From Zeimonas sediminis (GTDB lineage Bacteria > Pseudomonadota > Gammaproteobacteria > Burkholderiales > Burkholderiaceae_E): DNA of 64,000 nt. Positions 9,372 to 19,376 of the stretch are shown here, in pieces (position 1 is the first letter of the stretch; every line of letters starts with the position of its first letter). Below the pieces are notes generated by a model. The model had not been told where the DNA came from. It made no database searches and was given only the letters and a program-made list of their open reading frames with translations. The DNA is taken from assembly GCF_023721795.1 (NCBI RefSeq), contig NZ_JAMQYE010000001.1:1612001-1676000 (forward strand), in the 5' to 3' direction. A program made the position numbers and the translations under genes.

Positions 9372-9507
9372 GGTCTCGGGGCGACGAATCGCGAAGGGAA
9401 GGGCGAGGGCCGAATGGTAAAATATCGGGTTTTCCGACGAAGCTATTCGACCACGGTCGCCGCGCGGCAGGCAAGCGGCGCCGGCAGGTCGGTTACGAGG
9501 GCGCACC
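9372..9507. promoter_or_regulatory. Divergent intergenic region DUF853 / yebC
   Basis: 136 bp between two divergent starts. The only promoter-like element I see is TAAAAT (9418-9423, plus strand), followed by an AT-richer TATCGGGTTTTCC; no convincing -35 is visible. It is the natural location of the promoter for the large yebC-rng operon. Confidence 0.3.
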
Positions 9508-10245
9508 ATGGCCGGCCACTCGAAATGGGCCAACATCCAGCACCGCAAGAACCGCCAGGATGAAAAGCGCGGCAAGCTCTTCACCCGGCTGATCCGCGAG
9601 ATCACCGTCGCCGCCAAGATGGGCGGCGGCGACCCGGCCGCCAACCCGCGCCTGAGGCTCGCGCTGGACAAGGCCTCCGACGCGAACATGCCCAAGGACA
9701 CCGTGCAGCGGGCGATCCAGAAAGGCATCGGCGGCCTCGAGGGGCAGAACTACGAGGAAATCCGCTACGAGGGCTACGGCATCGGCGGCGCGGCGGTCAT
9801 CGTCGATTGCCTCACCGACAACCGCACCCGCACGGTCGCCGAGGTGCGCCACGCCTTCTCCAAGAACGGCGGCAACCTCGGCACCGACGGCTCGGTGGCC
9901 TTCATGTTCAAGCACTGCGGCCAGGTCCTGTTCGAGCCGGGCACCTCCGAAGAGAAGGTCATGGAGGCCGCGATCGAGGCCGGCGCCGAAGACGTCGCGA
10001 CCGACGACGAGGGCGGCATCGAGGTGCTGTGCGCGCCCGGCGACTTCGCCGCGGTCAAGGCGGCGCTCGAGGCCGCCGGCCTGAAGCCCGCGGTCGCCGA
10101 GATCACGATGCGGCCCGACACCACCACTTCGCTGGCCGGCGACGACGCAGCGAAGATGCAGAAGCTGCTCGACGCGCTCGAGAACCTCGACGACGTCCAG
10201 CAGGTCTACACCAACGCGGAATTCGACGAGACCGGCCAATCATGA
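9508..10245 (+). CDS. yebC: YebC/PmpR family regulator, TACO1-like
   Basis: A 245-residue member of the YebC family with the signature N-terminus [14 protein letters not shown], then [10 protein letters not shown], and a C-terminal [18 protein letters not shown]. The family was annotated as transcriptional regulators; more recent work on homologues ties YebC proteins to relief of ribosome stalling. ATG at 9508. It heads a run of tightly spaced plus-strand genes reaching rng; its TGA overlaps the purD ATG. Confidence 0.95.
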   Translation: MAGHSKWANIQHRKNRQDEKRGKLFTRLIREITVAAKMGGGDPAANPRLRLALDKASDANMPKDTVQRAIQKGIGGLEGQNYEEIRYEGYGIGGAAVIVDCLTDNRTRTVAEVRHAFSKNGGNLGTDGSVAFMFKHCGQVLFEPGTSEEKVMEAAIEAGAEDVATDDEGGIEVLCAPGDFAAVKAALEAAGLKPAVAEITMRPDTTTSLAGDDAAKMQKLLDALENLDDVQQVYTNAEFDETGQS

Positions 10246-11534
10246 AAATCCTCGTAGTCGGTTCGGGCGGCCGCGAGCACGCGCTGGCCTGGCGGCTCGC
10301 GCGCTCGCCGCGCGTGCAGATGGTCTACGTGGCGCCCGGCAACGGGGGCACGGCCCGCGAGCGCAATCTCGTCAACCTGCCGGTCACCGACCTTCGCACG
10401 CTGGCGGCCTTCGCCGAGCGCGAGAAGATCGCCTTCACCGTGGTGGGCCCCGAGGCGCCGCTGGCGGCCGGCATCGTCGACCTGTTCCGGGAGAAGGGCC
10501 TGCGCATCTTCGGCCCCACGCGCGCCGCGGCCCAGCTCGAGTCGTCGAAGGACTTCGCCAAGGCCTTCATGAAGCGCCACGGCATCCCGACCGCCGACTA
10601 CGAAACCTTTTCCGACCCGAAGGCGGCGCACGACTACGTGAACCGCCGGGGCGCGCCGATCGTGATCAAGGCCGACGGCCTGGCGGCCGGCAAGGGCGTG
10701 GTCGTGGCCACCACGCTCGACGAGGCCCACGCGGCGATCGACGCGATGCTGGTCGACAACAGCATGGGCGACGCCGGCGCGCGCGTCGTCATCGAGGACT
10801 TCCTCGAGGGCGAGGAAGCGAGCTTCATCGTGATGGTCGACGGCCGCAACGTGCTGCCGCTGGCCTCCAGCCAGGACCACAAGCGGCTGCGCGACGGCGA
10901 CCAGGGCCCGAACACCGGCGGCATGGGCGCCTACTCGCCGGCGCCGGTCGTCACGCCCGACGTGCACGCCCGGGTGCTGCGCGAGATCGTCAAGCCGACG
11001 GTCGAGGGCATGGCCGCAGACGGCATTCCGTTCACCGGCTTCCTCTATGCCGGGCTGATGATCGACGCGGCCGGCAAGCCGCGCACCCTGGAGTTCAACT
11101 GCCGGATGGGCGATCCCGAGACCCAGCCGATCATGGCCCGCGTGAAGAGCGACCTGGTCGACGTGTTCGAGCACGCGCTGTCGGGCACGCTGGACCAGGC
11201 CGAGATCGAATGGGACCGCCGCACCGCGCTCGGCGTCGTGCTGGCCGCCGCCGGCTACCCCGAGTCGCCGCGCAAGGGCGACCCGATCGACGGGCTGCCG
11301 GCGCACGGCAACGAGTTCGGCGAGGACTGCATCGTGTTCCACGCCGGCACGGTCGCCGACGGCGATCGCACGCTCACCGCCGGCGGGCGCGTGCTGTGCG
11401 TGACCGCGCTGGGCGACTCGGTCAAGATCGCGCAGGCGCGCGCCTATCGGGCGGTCGAGTCCTTGCGCTTCGACGGCATGCAGTACCGCCGCGACATCGG
11501 CCACCGCGCGATCGGCCGCGGCAACAGCCGATGA
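10242..11534 (+). CDS. purD: Phosphoribosylamine-glycine ligase
   Basis: ATP-grasp enzyme joining 5-phosphoribosylamine and glycine to GAR in purine synthesis. The 430-residue protein starts [17 protein letters not shown], has the family stretch [14 protein letters not shown], the ATP-grasp lysine loop [19 protein letters not shown] near residues 137-155 and the metal site [13 protein letters not shown]. Length is the family norm. It overlaps yebC and hemF by 4 bp each (ATGA both times). Confidence 0.97.
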   Translation: MKILVVGSGGREHALAWRLARSPRVQMVYVAPGNGGTARERNLVNLPVTDLRTLAAFAEREKIAFTVVGPEAPLAAGIVDLFREKGLRIFGPTRAAAQLESSKDFAKAFMKRHGIPTADYETFSDPKAAHDYVNRRGAPIVIKADGLAAGKGVVVATTLDEAHAAIDAMLVDNSMGDAGARVVIEDFLEGEEASFIVMVDGRNVLPLASSQDHKRLRDGDQGPNTGGMGAYSPAPVVTPDVHARVLREIVKPTVEGMAADGIPFTGFLYAGLMIDAAGKPRTLEFNCRMGDPETQPIMARVKSDLVDVFEHALSGTLDQAEIEWDRRTALGVVLAAAGYPESPRKGDPIDGLPAHGNEFGEDCIVFHAGTVADGDRTLTAGGRVLCVTALGDSVKIAQARAYRAVESLRFDGMQYRRDIGHRAIGRGNSR

Positions 11535-12511
11535 GCGACGCACGCCTTCGACCCGTCGGCGACGCGCCGCATGCGGCGCGGCCCGACGCCGGCGAGGTCC
11601 GCGACTGGCTGCTCGGCCTGCAGCAGCGGATCGTGTCGGGGCTGGAGGCGCTCGACGGCCAGCGCTTCCGGCGCGACGAATGGCGGCGCGAGCCAGGCGG
11701 CGCCAGCCAGCTCGGCGGCGGCGGCGGCATCAGCTGCGTCATCGAGGAAGGCGGCGTGTTCGAGCGCGGCGCGGTGCTGTTCTCGCACGTGCACGGCGAA
11801 CGGCTGCCCGCGTCGGCCAGCGCCCAGCGCCCGGGGCTCGGCGGCCGGCCCTTCGAGGCCACCGGGGTCTCGCTGGTCCTGCACCCGCGCAATCCCTACG
11901 TGCCCACCGTGCACCTGAACGTGCGCTTCTTCATCGCCGGCGCGCCGGCCGAAGGGCCGGCCGATGCCGAGCCGATCTGGTGGTTCGGCGGCGGCATGGA
12001 CCTCACGCCCTATTACCCGTTCGAGAAGGACGTCGTCCGCTTTCACGGCGTGTGCCGCCAGGCGCTCGAGCCCTTCGGGCCGCAGTGGCACCCGCGCTTC
12101 AAGAAGTGGTGCGACGACTACTTCTTCCTGAAGCACCGCAACGAGCCGCGCGGCGTCGGCGGCGTGTTCTTCGACGACCTGAACGAGCCCGGCTTCGAGC
12201 GTTCGTTCGCGATGACCCGGGCGGTCGGCGATGCCTTCCTCGAAGCCTACGGGCCGATCGTCGAGCGCCATCGCGACGAGCCCTACGGCGAGCGCGAGCG
12301 CGACTTCCAGGCCTATCGCCGCGGCCGCTACGTCGAGTTCAACCTGGTCTACGACCGCGGCACGCTGTTCGGCCTGCAGTCGGGCGGGCGCACCGAGTCC
12401 ATCCTGTGCTCGATGCCGCCCGTCGCGCGCTGGCGCTACGACTGGCACCCCGAGCCCGGCTCGCCCGAGGCGCGGCTGCACGACTTCCTCGTTCCGCGCG
12501 ACTGGGTCTGA
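11531..12511 (+). CDS. hemF: Oxygen-dependent coproporphyrinogen III oxidase
   Basis: Aerobic haem pathway enzyme that oxidatively decarboxylates coproporphyrinogen III to protoporphyrinogen IX. The 326-residue protein shows the conserved blocks [32 protein letters not shown] and [27 protein letters not shown], and ends with [15 protein letters not shown] followed by FLVPRDWV, as in other HemF proteins. Presence of the O2-dependent form fits an aerobe. Overlaps purD by 4 bp (ATGA) and nadD by 1 bp (TGATG). Confidence 0.97.
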   Translation: MSDARLRPVGDAPHAARPDAGEVRDWLLGLQQRIVSGLEALDGQRFRRDEWRREPGGASQLGGGGGISCVIEEGGVFERGAVLFSHVHGERLPASASAQRPGLGGRPFEATGVSLVLHPRNPYVPTVHLNVRFFIAGAPAEGPADAEPIWWFGGGMDLTPYYPFEKDVVRFHGVCRQALEPFGPQWHPRFKKWCDDYFFLKHRNEPRGVGGVFFDDLNEPGFERSFAMTRAVGDAFLEAYGPIVERHRDEPYGERERDFQAYRRGRYVEFNLVYDRGTLFGLQSGGRTESILCSMPPVARWRYDWHPEPGSPEARLHDFLVPRDWV

Positions 12512-13164
12512 TGCCCCGCAAGCGCATCGGCCTGCTCGGCGGCACCTTCGATCCGATCCACGTCGGGCACCTGGCGCTGGCCAGCGCGGCCCAGCTGGCG
12601 CTGGCGCTCGACGAGGTCCGCTTCATCCCGACCGGCCACTCGTGGCAGAAGCACGGCGCATCGACCGCCGGCGAGCACCGCCTGGCGATGACCCGGCTGG
12701 CCGTCGGCGACACGCCGGGCTGGAGCGTCGACACGCGCGAGCTCGACCGCGAGGGCGCGACCTACACCGTGGAAACGCTGCGCGAGCTGCGCGAGGCGCT
12801 CGGCCCCGAGCCGTCGCTGGTGCTGCTGCTCGGCAGCGACCAGATGCGCAACCTGGCCACCTGGCATCGCTACCGGGAGCTGCTGCGCTACGCGCACATC
12901 GCCGCGACCCAGCGAGGCCCGCACCGCCTCGCCGAGTTCGACCCGCTGGTCGAGGTGCTGGTGGCCACGCACGGGCGCGACGCGCTTCCCGACGAGCCCG
13001 CGGGCTCGATCGTCTTCTTCCGGATGCCGCCGGTGCCGGTCTCGGCCACCGCGCTTCGCGAGGCGCTGGCGCGCGGCGAACGGCCGGCCGAACTGTTGCC
13101 GCCCCCGGTTCTCGACTATATTGACCGACACCACCTCTACCAGGACCGGCCGGCGACCCGTTGA
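12511..13164 (+). CDS. nadD: Nicotinate-nucleotide adenylyltransferase
   Basis: Adenylates nicotinate mononucleotide to deamido-NAD. The 217-residue protein has the nucleotidyltransferase signature GGTFDPIHVGHL with the HxxH pair at His17 and His20, then FIPTGHSWQKHG, the LLLGSDQMRNLATWHRY block and the ISTK-like PVSATALREAL near the C-terminus. ATG at 12511 shares its first base with the hemF TGA. Confidence 0.96.
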   Translation: MPRKRIGLLGGTFDPIHVGHLALASAAQLALALDEVRFIPTGHSWQKHGASTAGEHRLAMTRLAVGDTPGWSVDTRELDREGATYTVETLRELREALGPEPSLVLLLGSDQMRNLATWHRYRELLRYAHIAATQRGPHRLAEFDPLVEVLVATHGRDALPDEPAGSIVFFRMPPVPVSATALREALARGERPAELLPPPVLDYIDRHHLYQDRPATR

Positions 13165-13198
13165 CATCGGGCGCAACCGGTCCGCAGCCCGGACACGG

Positions 13199-13768
13199 AT
13201 GGACATCAGAAAACTGCAGCGCGTCATCGTCGACGCGCTAGAAGACGTCAAGGCCCAGGACATCAGGGTCTTCAACACCGTCGGCCAGACCGAACTCTTC
13301 GACCGGGTGATCCTCGCCACCGGCACCTCGAACCGCCAGACGCGGGCGCTCGCCTCGCACGTGCGCGACGAGGTCAAGAAGGCCGGCGGCCAGGTCGTGT
13401 CGATGGAAGGCGAGGAAACCGGCGAGTGGGTGCTGGTCGACCTCGGCGACGCGGTCGTGCACATCATGCAGCCGGGCATCCGCGACTACTACCGGCTCGA
13501 GGAACTGTGGGGCGAGAAGCCCGTCCGGCTGAAGCCGGCGGAGTCGCCGGCCGCGAAGGCGGCGGCGGCCATGGCGCAAGCGAGGAAGTCCCCGGATGCC
13601 GCGAAGCCCCCGGCGAAGAAGCCGGCGGCCAGGAAGCCGGCCGCGAAGAAGCCCGCTGCCGCGAAAAGGCCGACCGAGGCGAAGAAGCCGACGGCTGCGA
13701 AGGCCGGCGTCGCGGCGAAGAAGCCCGCCGGGAAGAAGCCAGCGGCGAAGAAGGCGGCCGCCCGCTAG
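13199..13768 (+). CDS. rsfS: Ribosomal silencing factor RsfS with long histone-H1-like Lys/Ala/Pro tail
   Basis: Residues 1-111 are a complete RsfS domain (Iojap family), which binds uL14 and blocks 30S-50S joining: KLQRVIVDALEDVKAQDI, the TGTSNRQTRALA core, EGEETGEWVLVDLGDAVVHIM and RDYYRLEELWGEKP. Residues 112-189 are an added tail of repeated KKPAA/AKKPA units with about nineteen lysines, four arginines and almost no other side chains besides Ala and Pro. Usual RsfS proteins are 105-120 residues, so the tail nearly doubles the length. ATG at 13199. A tail of this kind should be disordered and could bind rRNA or DNA. Confidence 0.93.
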   Translation: MDIRKLQRVIVDALEDVKAQDIRVFNTVGQTELFDRVILATGTSNRQTRALASHVRDEVKKAGGQVVSMEGEETGEWVLVDLGDAVVHIMQPGIRDYYRLEELWGEKPVRLKPAESPAAKAAAAMAQARKSPDAAKPPAKKPAARKPAAKKPAAAKRPTEAKKPTAAKAGVAAKKPAGKKPAAKKAAAR

Positions 13769-13789
13769 CCGGCGGCGCCGGTACGGCCG

Positions 13790-14260
13790 ATGCTGATCCG
13801 GGTCGTCGCGGTCGGCACGCGGATGCCCGCCTGGGTCGGCGCCGCGGTCGACGATTACCTGAAGCGGCTTCCTGCGGGCTTCACCGTGGAGATGCGCGAG
13901 GTCCGCGCCGAGGCCCGGTCGAGCTCGGGGAGCGCAGCCGCCTGGATGCAGAAGGAGGCCGCGCGGATCGAGGCCGCGCTGCCCGCCGGCAGCCGGATCG
14001 TCGCCCTCGACGAGCGCGGCAGGGACCTCGACACCCAGAAGCTCGCCGCGCGCATGCGCGCCTGGCAGGAGGACGCGCGGCCGGTGGCGATCCTGATCGG
14101 TGGACCGGACGGCCTGGACCCGCCCCTGAAGGCGCGGGCCGACGAAACGATCCGGCTCTCCAGCCTCACGCTGCCGCATCCGCTGGTCAGGGTCCTGCTC
14201 GCCGAGCAGCTCTATCGCGGCTGGTCGATCCTGGCCGGCCATCCGTATCATCGCGATTGA
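13790..14260 (+). CDS. rlmH: 23S rRNA (pseudouridine1915-N3)-methyltransferase
   Basis: SPOUT-fold methyltransferase of helix 69 of 23S rRNA. The 156-residue protein begins [15 protein letters not shown], has [16 protein letters not shown], the trefoil-knot SAM loop [18 protein letters not shown] and the conserved end LRVLL-like [23 protein letters not shown]. Length is standard. It follows rsfS with a 21-bp gap, the common order in proteobacteria. Confidence 0.96.
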   Translation: MLIRVVAVGTRMPAWVGAAVDDYLKRLPAGFTVEMREVRAEARSSSGSAAAWMQKEAARIEAALPAGSRIVALDERGRDLDTQKLAARMRAWQEDARPVAILIGGPDGLDPPLKARADETIRLSSLTLPHPLVRVLLAEQLYRGWSILAGHPYHRD

Positions 14261-14315
14261 GCATCGCGCGCCCCGGGCACCGGCCCGGAGCGCCCTTCCA
14301 GGACCTGCCGCGACC

Positions 14316-14933
14316 GTGCCCGCCGAATTCGTCTACCTCGCCTCCACCAGCCCCCGCCGCCAGGAACTTCTGCGCCAGATCGGCGTGCGCTTCGAGTTCC
14401 TGCTGCCCGATCCCGAGGAAGACGCCGAGGCGCTCGAGGCGCTGCGCGCCGGGGAGTCGCCGACGCGCTACGTCGAGCGCGTCACCCTCGCCAAGGCCGG
14501 CGCTGCCCGCGAGCGGCTAGCGCGGCGAGGGCTCGTGCCGGCGCCGATCCTGGTGGCCGACACCACGGTCGCGATCGGCGGCCGCATCCTGGGCAAGCCG
14601 GTCGACGACGACGACGCGCGGCGCATGCTCGCCGAGCTGTCGGGCCGCGGCCACCGCGTGCTGACCGCGGTGGCGGTCGTGCGCGGCGCGCGCATCGAGC
14701 ACCTGGTCAACGTTTCTCGGGTGTGGTTCGCGCGGCTCGGCGCCGCCGAGATCGGGCGCTACGTGGCCACCGGCGAGCCGCGCGGCAAGGCCGGGGGCTA
14801 CGCGATCCAGGGCTTCGCGGCGCGCTTCGTGCGCCGGATCGAGGGCAGCCACTCCGGTATCATGGGCCTGCCGCTGTACGAGACCGCGCGGCTGCTGCGC
14901 GCAGACGGCCTGCACCTTCCGGCCTCCCGATGA
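14316..14933 (+). CDS. maf: Maf family nucleotide pyrophosphatase
   Basis: House-cleaning NTP pyrophosphatase of the Maf fold, 205 residues, from a GTG at 14316. The N-terminal loop [16 protein letters not shown] binds triphosphate; the catalytic base region is [20 protein letters not shown], and the C-terminal [22 protein letters not shown] is diagnostic. Homologues cleave dTTP, UTP or modified pyrimidine nucleotides. It overlaps rng by 4 bp (ATGA). Confidence 0.95.
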   Translation: MPAEFVYLASTSPRRQELLRQIGVRFEFLLPDPEEDAEALEALRAGESPTRYVERVTLAKAGAARERLARRGLVPAPILVADTTVAIGGRILGKPVDDDDARRMLAELSGRGHRVLTAVAVVRGARIEHLVNVSRVWFARLGAAEIGRYVATGEPRGKAGGYAIQGFAARFVRRIEGSHSGIMGLPLYETARLLRADGLHLPASR

Positions 14934-16393
14934 CCGAAGAGATCCTCGTCAACCACGCCGCGCACGAAACCCGCGTCGCCGTCATCCAGCAGGGCGCGAT
15001 GCAGGAACTGCACGTCGAGCGGGCGGCCACCCGCGGGCTGGTCGGCAACGTCTACCTCGGGCGCGTGTCGCGGGTGCTGCCCGGCATGCAGTCGGCCTTC
15101 GTCGACGTCGGGCTCGAGCGGGCGGCCTTCCTGCACGTGGCCGACCTCTGGCAGTCGCGCGCGAGCGCTCACGGCAACGGTTCGCCGGTCCCGATCGAGA
15201 AACTGCTCTTCGAGGGCCAGCCGCTGCTGGTGCAGGTCATCAAGGACCCGCTGGGCACCAAGGGCGCCCGCCTGTCCACCCAGATCAGCATCGCGGGCCG
15301 CTTCCTGGTCCACCTGCCGCAGGACCCGCACATCGGCGTGTCGCAGCGGATCGGCGACGAGGCCGGGCGCGCCGAGCTGCGCGCCCGCCTGCAGCGCCTG
15401 ATGCCGGAAGACGAGAAGGGCGGCTTCATCATTCGCACCTCCGCCGAGGACGCCGCCGACGACGAGCTGGCCGCCGACGTCGCCTACCTGCGCAAGCGCT
15501 GGCGCCAGATCCTCGCGGCGAGCCGCGAGCGGCCGGCGCCGTCGTTGCTGTACCAGGAACTGAGCCTGGGCGAGCGGGTGCTGCGCGACCTCGCCACCGA
15601 CCGCACCGGCGCGATCTTCGTCGACTCGCGCGAGGCGCTGGCCGAGCTGTCGGACTTCGCCCGCACCTACATGCCGTCGATGGCCGGCCGGCTTCGCCAC
15701 TACGCCGGCGAGCGCCCGCTTTTCGAGCTGCACGGCGTCGAGGACGAGATCGCGCGCGCGCTTTCGCGCCGGGTCGACCTGAAGTCGGGCGGCTACCTGA
15801 TCATCGACCAGACCGAGGCGATGACGACGATCGACGTCAACACCGGCGGCTACGTCGGCGGGCGCAACTTCGACGACACGATCTTCCGCACCAACCTCGA
15901 GGCCGCGCACTCGATCGCCCGCCAGCTGCGGGTGCGCAACCTCGGCGGCATCATCATCATCGACTTCATCGACATGGCGAGCAACGAGCACCGCGAGTCG
16001 GTGCTGCAGGAGCTGCGCAAGGCGCTGGCGCGCGACCGCACCAAGTCCAGCGTCAACGGCTTCACCTCGCTGGGCCTGGTCGAGATGACCCGCAAGCGCA
16101 CCCGCGAGTCGCTCGCCCACGTGCTACTCGAACGTTGCCCCACCTGCGAGGGCAAGGGCCAGATCAAGACCGCGCGCACAGTCTGCTACGAGATCCTGCG
16201 CGAGATCCAGCGCGAGGCCGGGCAGTTCAGCCCGAAGGAGTTCCGGATCGTGGCCGCGCAGTCGGTGATCGACCTGTTTCTCGAGGAGGAATCGCAGCCG
16301 CTCGCCGTGCTCGGCGACGCGATCGGCAAGCGAATCGCGCTGCAGGTCGAGACCGTCTACGCGCAGGAACAGTACGACATCGTGCTGATCTGA
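14930..16393 (+). CDS. rng: Ribonuclease G
   Basis: Endoribonuclease of the RNase E/G family that matures 16S rRNA 5' ends and decays mRNA. The 487-residue protein has an N-terminal S1 domain ([21 protein letters not shown]), metal-binding aspartates in [12 protein letters not shown] and IIIDFIDM, and the zinc-link CPTCEGKG. It lacks the long C-terminal degradosome scaffold of RNase E, hence RNase G. Last gene of the yebC-rng run. Confidence 0.96.
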   Translation: MTEEILVNHAAHETRVAVIQQGAMQELHVERAATRGLVGNVYLGRVSRVLPGMQSAFVDVGLERAAFLHVADLWQSRASAHGNGSPVPIEKLLFEGQPLLVQVIKDPLGTKGARLSTQISIAGRFLVHLPQDPHIGVSQRIGDEAGRAELRARLQRLMPEDEKGGFIIRTSAEDAADDELAADVAYLRKRWRQILAASRERPAPSLLYQELSLGERVLRDLATDRTGAIFVDSREALAELSDFARTYMPSMAGRLRHYAGERPLFELHGVEDEIARALSRRVDLKSGGYLIIDQTEAMTTIDVNTGGYVGGRNFDDTIFRTNLEAAHSIARQLRVRNLGGIIIIDFIDMASNEHRESVLQELRKALARDRTKSSVNGFTSLGLVEMTRKRTRESLAHVLLERCPTCEGKGQIKTARTVCYEILREIQREAGQFSPKEFRIVAAQSVIDLFLEEESQPLAVLGDAIGKRIALQVETVYAQEQYDIVLI

Positions 16394-16430
16394 GCCCCGC
16401 CGGGCCCTGAGGAAGTTCACCGCACCGAAC

Positions 16431-17144
16431 ATGAAGAAGACGCTCGTTCCGCTGGCCCTCGCAGGGATGCTGGCATTCGCGGCCCCTGCCCGCGCCGGCG
16501 ATCCCGCCACCGACGCGATGCAGGCCGCCTACGCCCCGTATCGGGCAGCCCTGTTCCAGACCAACATGAAGAAGCAGGCCGAGTCGGAACAGGCGATCGA
16601 GCAGGCTCGGGCAGCCTGGAGAGGCGTGGTCGCCCGTTTCGCGCCGACGCCGCCACCGCCCTACTCGCGCGACTCGGGCTTCTCCGCCACCCTGGTCCGG
16701 GTGAGCGACATTCTCGGCAAGGCCGCGGGCGAGGCGCGCGAGGGCCGGCTCGCCGAGGCGCACGAAACGCTCGAGGCGGTGCGCGAGCAGCTCGCCGAGC
16801 TCAGGCGGCGCAACGACGTCGTGATCTACAGCGACCACGTCGACGCCTATCACGCGGAGATGGAGCACCTGCTGCGCGACGCCACGGCGCTGCTCGGCCG
16901 GCCCGACGGGCTACTGCGGATCATGGCCGCCGCGGGAACGCTCGAATACCTGGCGCGCAGGCTGCGCGTCGAGGCCCCGCCGGCGCTGGCCGAGAGCCCC
17001 GAATTCAAGGCGCTGCTCGAGGCGGTGGCGGCCTCCGTGGCCGGGCTTCGCGATGCGGTGCTTCGCGGGGACGCGGAGGCGGTGCGCGAGGCGCTCGGCC
17101 GGCTCAAGCCTCCGTACGCCCGCCTGTTCCTGAAGTTCGGCTGA
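16431..17144 (+). CDS. Periplasmic helical protein of unknown function
   Basis: A 237-residue exported protein from the ATG at 16431: signal peptide MKKTLVPLALAGMLAFAAPARA, then an almost wholly alpha-helical mature part. Noteworthy are an early AYAPYRAALFQTN segment, a central IYSDHVDAYHAEMEHLL helix with four histidines within twelve residues, and the ending LKPPYARLFLKFG. The layout recalls four-helix cytochrome c'/b562-type proteins, but there is no CxxCH haem motif, so metal binding through the histidines is only a guess. The 3' end overlaps the convergent antiporter gene by 41 bp. Confidence 0.7.
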   Translation: MKKTLVPLALAGMLAFAAPARAGDPATDAMQAAYAPYRAALFQTNMKKQAESEQAIEQARAAWRGVVARFAPTPPPPYSRDSGFSATLVRVSDILGKAAGEAREGRLAEAHETLEAVREQLAELRRRNDVVIYSDHVDAYHAEMEHLLRDATALLGRPDGLLRIMAAAGTLEYLARRLRVEAPPALAESPEFKALLEAVAASVAGLRDAVLRGDAEAVREALGRLKPPYARLFLKFG

Positions 17145-18924
17145 CCGACTGGGCGGAGCTCATCGCGATCACGGTCCAGCCGGCCTGCGGCTCGAACTGC
17201 GAGTCGACGGCGAACACCCTGAGCTTGCCTTTCGGGTCCAGCGCGAACAGCGGCAGGAAGGACTCGCGTTCGCGGGCACGCAGCGCATCGAAACCGTAGG
17301 TCTCGGTCAGCGTGGTGGCCCGGAGCTGGGCGCCGCGTGCCAGCTCGCGGTTCATCGCCTCGTAGCTGGCGCCTTCGCCGAAGGCGTCGCGCCCGCGCCC
17401 GCTCGCCACTGCCCTGGACTCGCCCTCCGTCACCCTGAGCTGGTAGACCTTGTTGGGCCCGAGATCCCGCGCCAGCCGCTCGCAGGCGAGCGCGTTCAGG
17501 TGCGGATCGGATGTCATCGCGAGCATCGTCCCGAGCCCGGACAGGTCGAGCGCCACCTCGGCGTGCTCCGACAGGGGGTTACCGAAATAGGTCCTGATAC
17601 CCAGCATGCGCGCGCGGCTCAGGCTGTCCCACTGCGTGTCGGTCAGCATGACCGGCAGCTTCCGGTCCACCAGCACCTTGGCGATCGCGCGGGCGAGCGG
17701 ATTGGCGCCGACGATCAGCAGGCCGCGCGGTTCGGGCTCGGCCACCCCAAGCGCCCGGGCGAGCGGCCCCGCAGTGAGGCTCTGCAGGACGACCGTGCCG
17801 ATGATGACCACGAAGGTCAGCGGCACCAGCGACGCTGCGCCCTCGAACCCGTGCGCGTCGAGCTGGAAGGCGAAAAGGCCCGACACCGCGGCAGCGACGA
17901 TGCCGCGCGGTGCGATCCACGCGAGCAGTACCCGCTCGTTCCAGCCGAGCGACGACCCCATCGTCGACCACAGGATCTTGAGCGGCCTGGCGACGAACTG
18001 CATCGCGGCGAAGACACCCAGCGAGGGAAGGCCCAGCGCACGCAGGTCGTCGAGGTCGAGGCGCGCCGCCAGCAGGATGAAAAGGCCGGCGATCAGCAGC
18101 AGGCTGAGGTGCTCCTTGAACTCGAGGATCTCCTCGACCGGCACGCCCTTGCGGTTGGCAAGGAAGGCGCCCATGACGGTCACGGCAAGGAGCCCCGACT
18201 CGTGCGCCAGCATGTCGGACAGTGCGAGCGCCGCGAACACGCTCGCGAGGGTGAGCACGTTGTACAGGTAGACGGGAACCAGGTGCCGGCGCAGCGCCTC
18301 GCCCAGCAGGAAGGCGAGGACCGCGCCGACAACGAGGCCGGACATCGTCATCTTCGCGAAGATCCAGGCGGTCGCGAGCAGCGCCCCGCCCTCGCCCGCG
18401 GACACGACGAACTGGAAGACCAGCACCGCCAGGAACGCGCCGACCGGATCGATGACGATCCCCTCCCAGCGCAGAACGCTGGCGACCCGCGCATTGGGCC
18501 TGACCGTGCGCAGCATCGGGACGATGACCGTGGGCCCGGTCACGATCATGATCGCGCCGAAGAGCGTGGCAAGGGGCCAGGACAGACCAGCCAGCCAGTG
18601 GGCGGCGCTCGCCGCGACCGCCCAGGTGATCAGCGCGCCGCTGCCGACCATGCGTCGCACGATTCGCTCCAGGCCGGCGATCTCCGAAAGCCTGAGCGTC
18701 AGCGCGCCCTCGAACAGGATCAGCCCGACCGCCAGCGAGACGAGAGGGAACAGGAGCTCGCCGAACAGGGCGTCGGGATCCAGCCAGCCCGCGACCGGGC
18801 CGACCGCGATGCCGGCCAGCAGCAAGAAGACGATCGCCGGCAGCCGGACCCGCCAGGCCAGCCACTGCGCCGCCGCGCCCAGCGCGCCGATCGCGGCGAG
18901 CGCGACGATCGGGTGCTCGGTCAC
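17104..18924 (-). CDS. Cation:proton antiporter with C-terminal nucleotide-binding domain
   Basis: A 606-residue CPA-type Na+/H+ or K+/H+ antiporter. Residues about 1-390 form some twelve membrane helices with the family motifs LILFEGALTLRLSEI, MIVTGPTVIVPMLR and the GIVIDPVGAFLAVLVFQF transport-site aspartate; WIAPRGIVAAAVSGLFAF follows. The C-terminal third is a TrkA-N/KTN-like Rossmann domain (LLIVGANPLARAIAKVLVDR) that tests for nucleotide and probably gates transport. ATG at 18924. Its last 41 bp overlap the convergent gene on the other strand. Confidence 0.9.
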   Translation of the reverse strand: MTEHPIVALAAIGALGAAAQWLAWRVRLPAIVFLLLAGIAVGPVAGWLDPDALFGELLFPLVSLAVGLILFEGALTLRLSEIAGLERIVRRMVGSGALITWAVAASAAHWLAGLSWPLATLFGAIMIVTGPTVIVPMLRTVRPNARVASVLRWEGIVIDPVGAFLAVLVFQFVVSAGEGGALLATAWIFAKMTMSGLVVGAVLAFLLGEALRRHLVPVYLYNVLTLASVFAALALSDMLAHESGLLAVTVMGAFLANRKGVPVEEILEFKEHLSLLLIAGLFILLAARLDLDDLRALGLPSLGVFAAMQFVARPLKILWSTMGSSLGWNERVLLAWIAPRGIVAAAVSGLFAFQLDAHGFEGAASLVPLTFVVIIGTVVLQSLTAGPLARALGVAEPEPRGLLIVGANPLARAIAKVLVDRKLPVMLTDTQWDSLSRARMLGIRTYFGNPLSEHAEVALDLSGLGTMLAMTSDPHLNALACERLARDLGPNKVYQLRVTEGESRAVASGRGRDAFGEGASYEAMNRELARGAQLRATTLTETYGFDALRARERESFLPLFALDPKGKLRVFAVDSQFEPQAGWTVIAMSSAQSVSRTSGTGGRTEA

Positions 18925-18961
18925 GTGCGGCCTTCCCGAACCGCCGCCGGCCCGGCCGACC

Positions 18962-19318
18962 TCAGACCAGCTTCGACGCGTCGACCGGCTTGCCGTCGTA
19001 CAGCGCCAGCCAGCCCTTCACCACCCGGTAGATCGCCCACACGCCGACCGCGAGCAGCATCGGGAAGCCGATCAGCACGAACATCAGCATCCAGCTGACC
19101 AGCGCGCCGACCAGCGCGTACCAGAAGGTCTTGATCTGCCACTCGAAGTGGCTTGCGACCCAGGTTCCGGCCACGTCGTCGCGCTTCAGGTAGTTGATGA
19201 TGATCGCCGCGATCGCGGTCACGCCGATGATGCAGGACACCGCGTACAGCGCATAGCAGATCGTGGCGAGCTTCCTCGCCTGCTCGGTGCGAGCGTCGTC
19301 GGACGGCATCGGTTCCAT
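18962..19318 (-). CDS. Small three-helix membrane protein, DUF4870-like
   Basis: A 118-residue protein with three hydrophobic segments: around residues 18-42 (CYALYAVSCIIGVTAIAAII), 66-80 and 82-100, separated by a charged loop NYLKRDDVAGTW and ending in a short basic/acidic tail. The topology and HFEWQIKTFW stretch resemble the DUF4870/Tic20-like membrane family of unknown function. GGAGG six bases before the ATG at 19318 fixes the start. Confidence 0.78.
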   Translation of the reverse strand: MEPMPSDDARTEQARKLATICYALYAVSCIIGVTAIAAIIINYLKRDDVAGTWVASHFEWQIKTFWYALVGALVSWMLMFVLIGFPMLLAVGVWAIYRVVKGWLALYDGKPVDASKLV

Positions 19319-19376
19319 TCGGTTCCTCCGTGTGTGCGAAGCGCCTTTGCCGCGGCAGCGGCTCCCGACCGGGGCC

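Noticed and set aside
13161-13190. TTGACA at the end of nadD as an rsfS promoter
   Set aside because: No -10 hexamer at 16-19 bp; rsfS is close enough to nadD to be co-transcribed.
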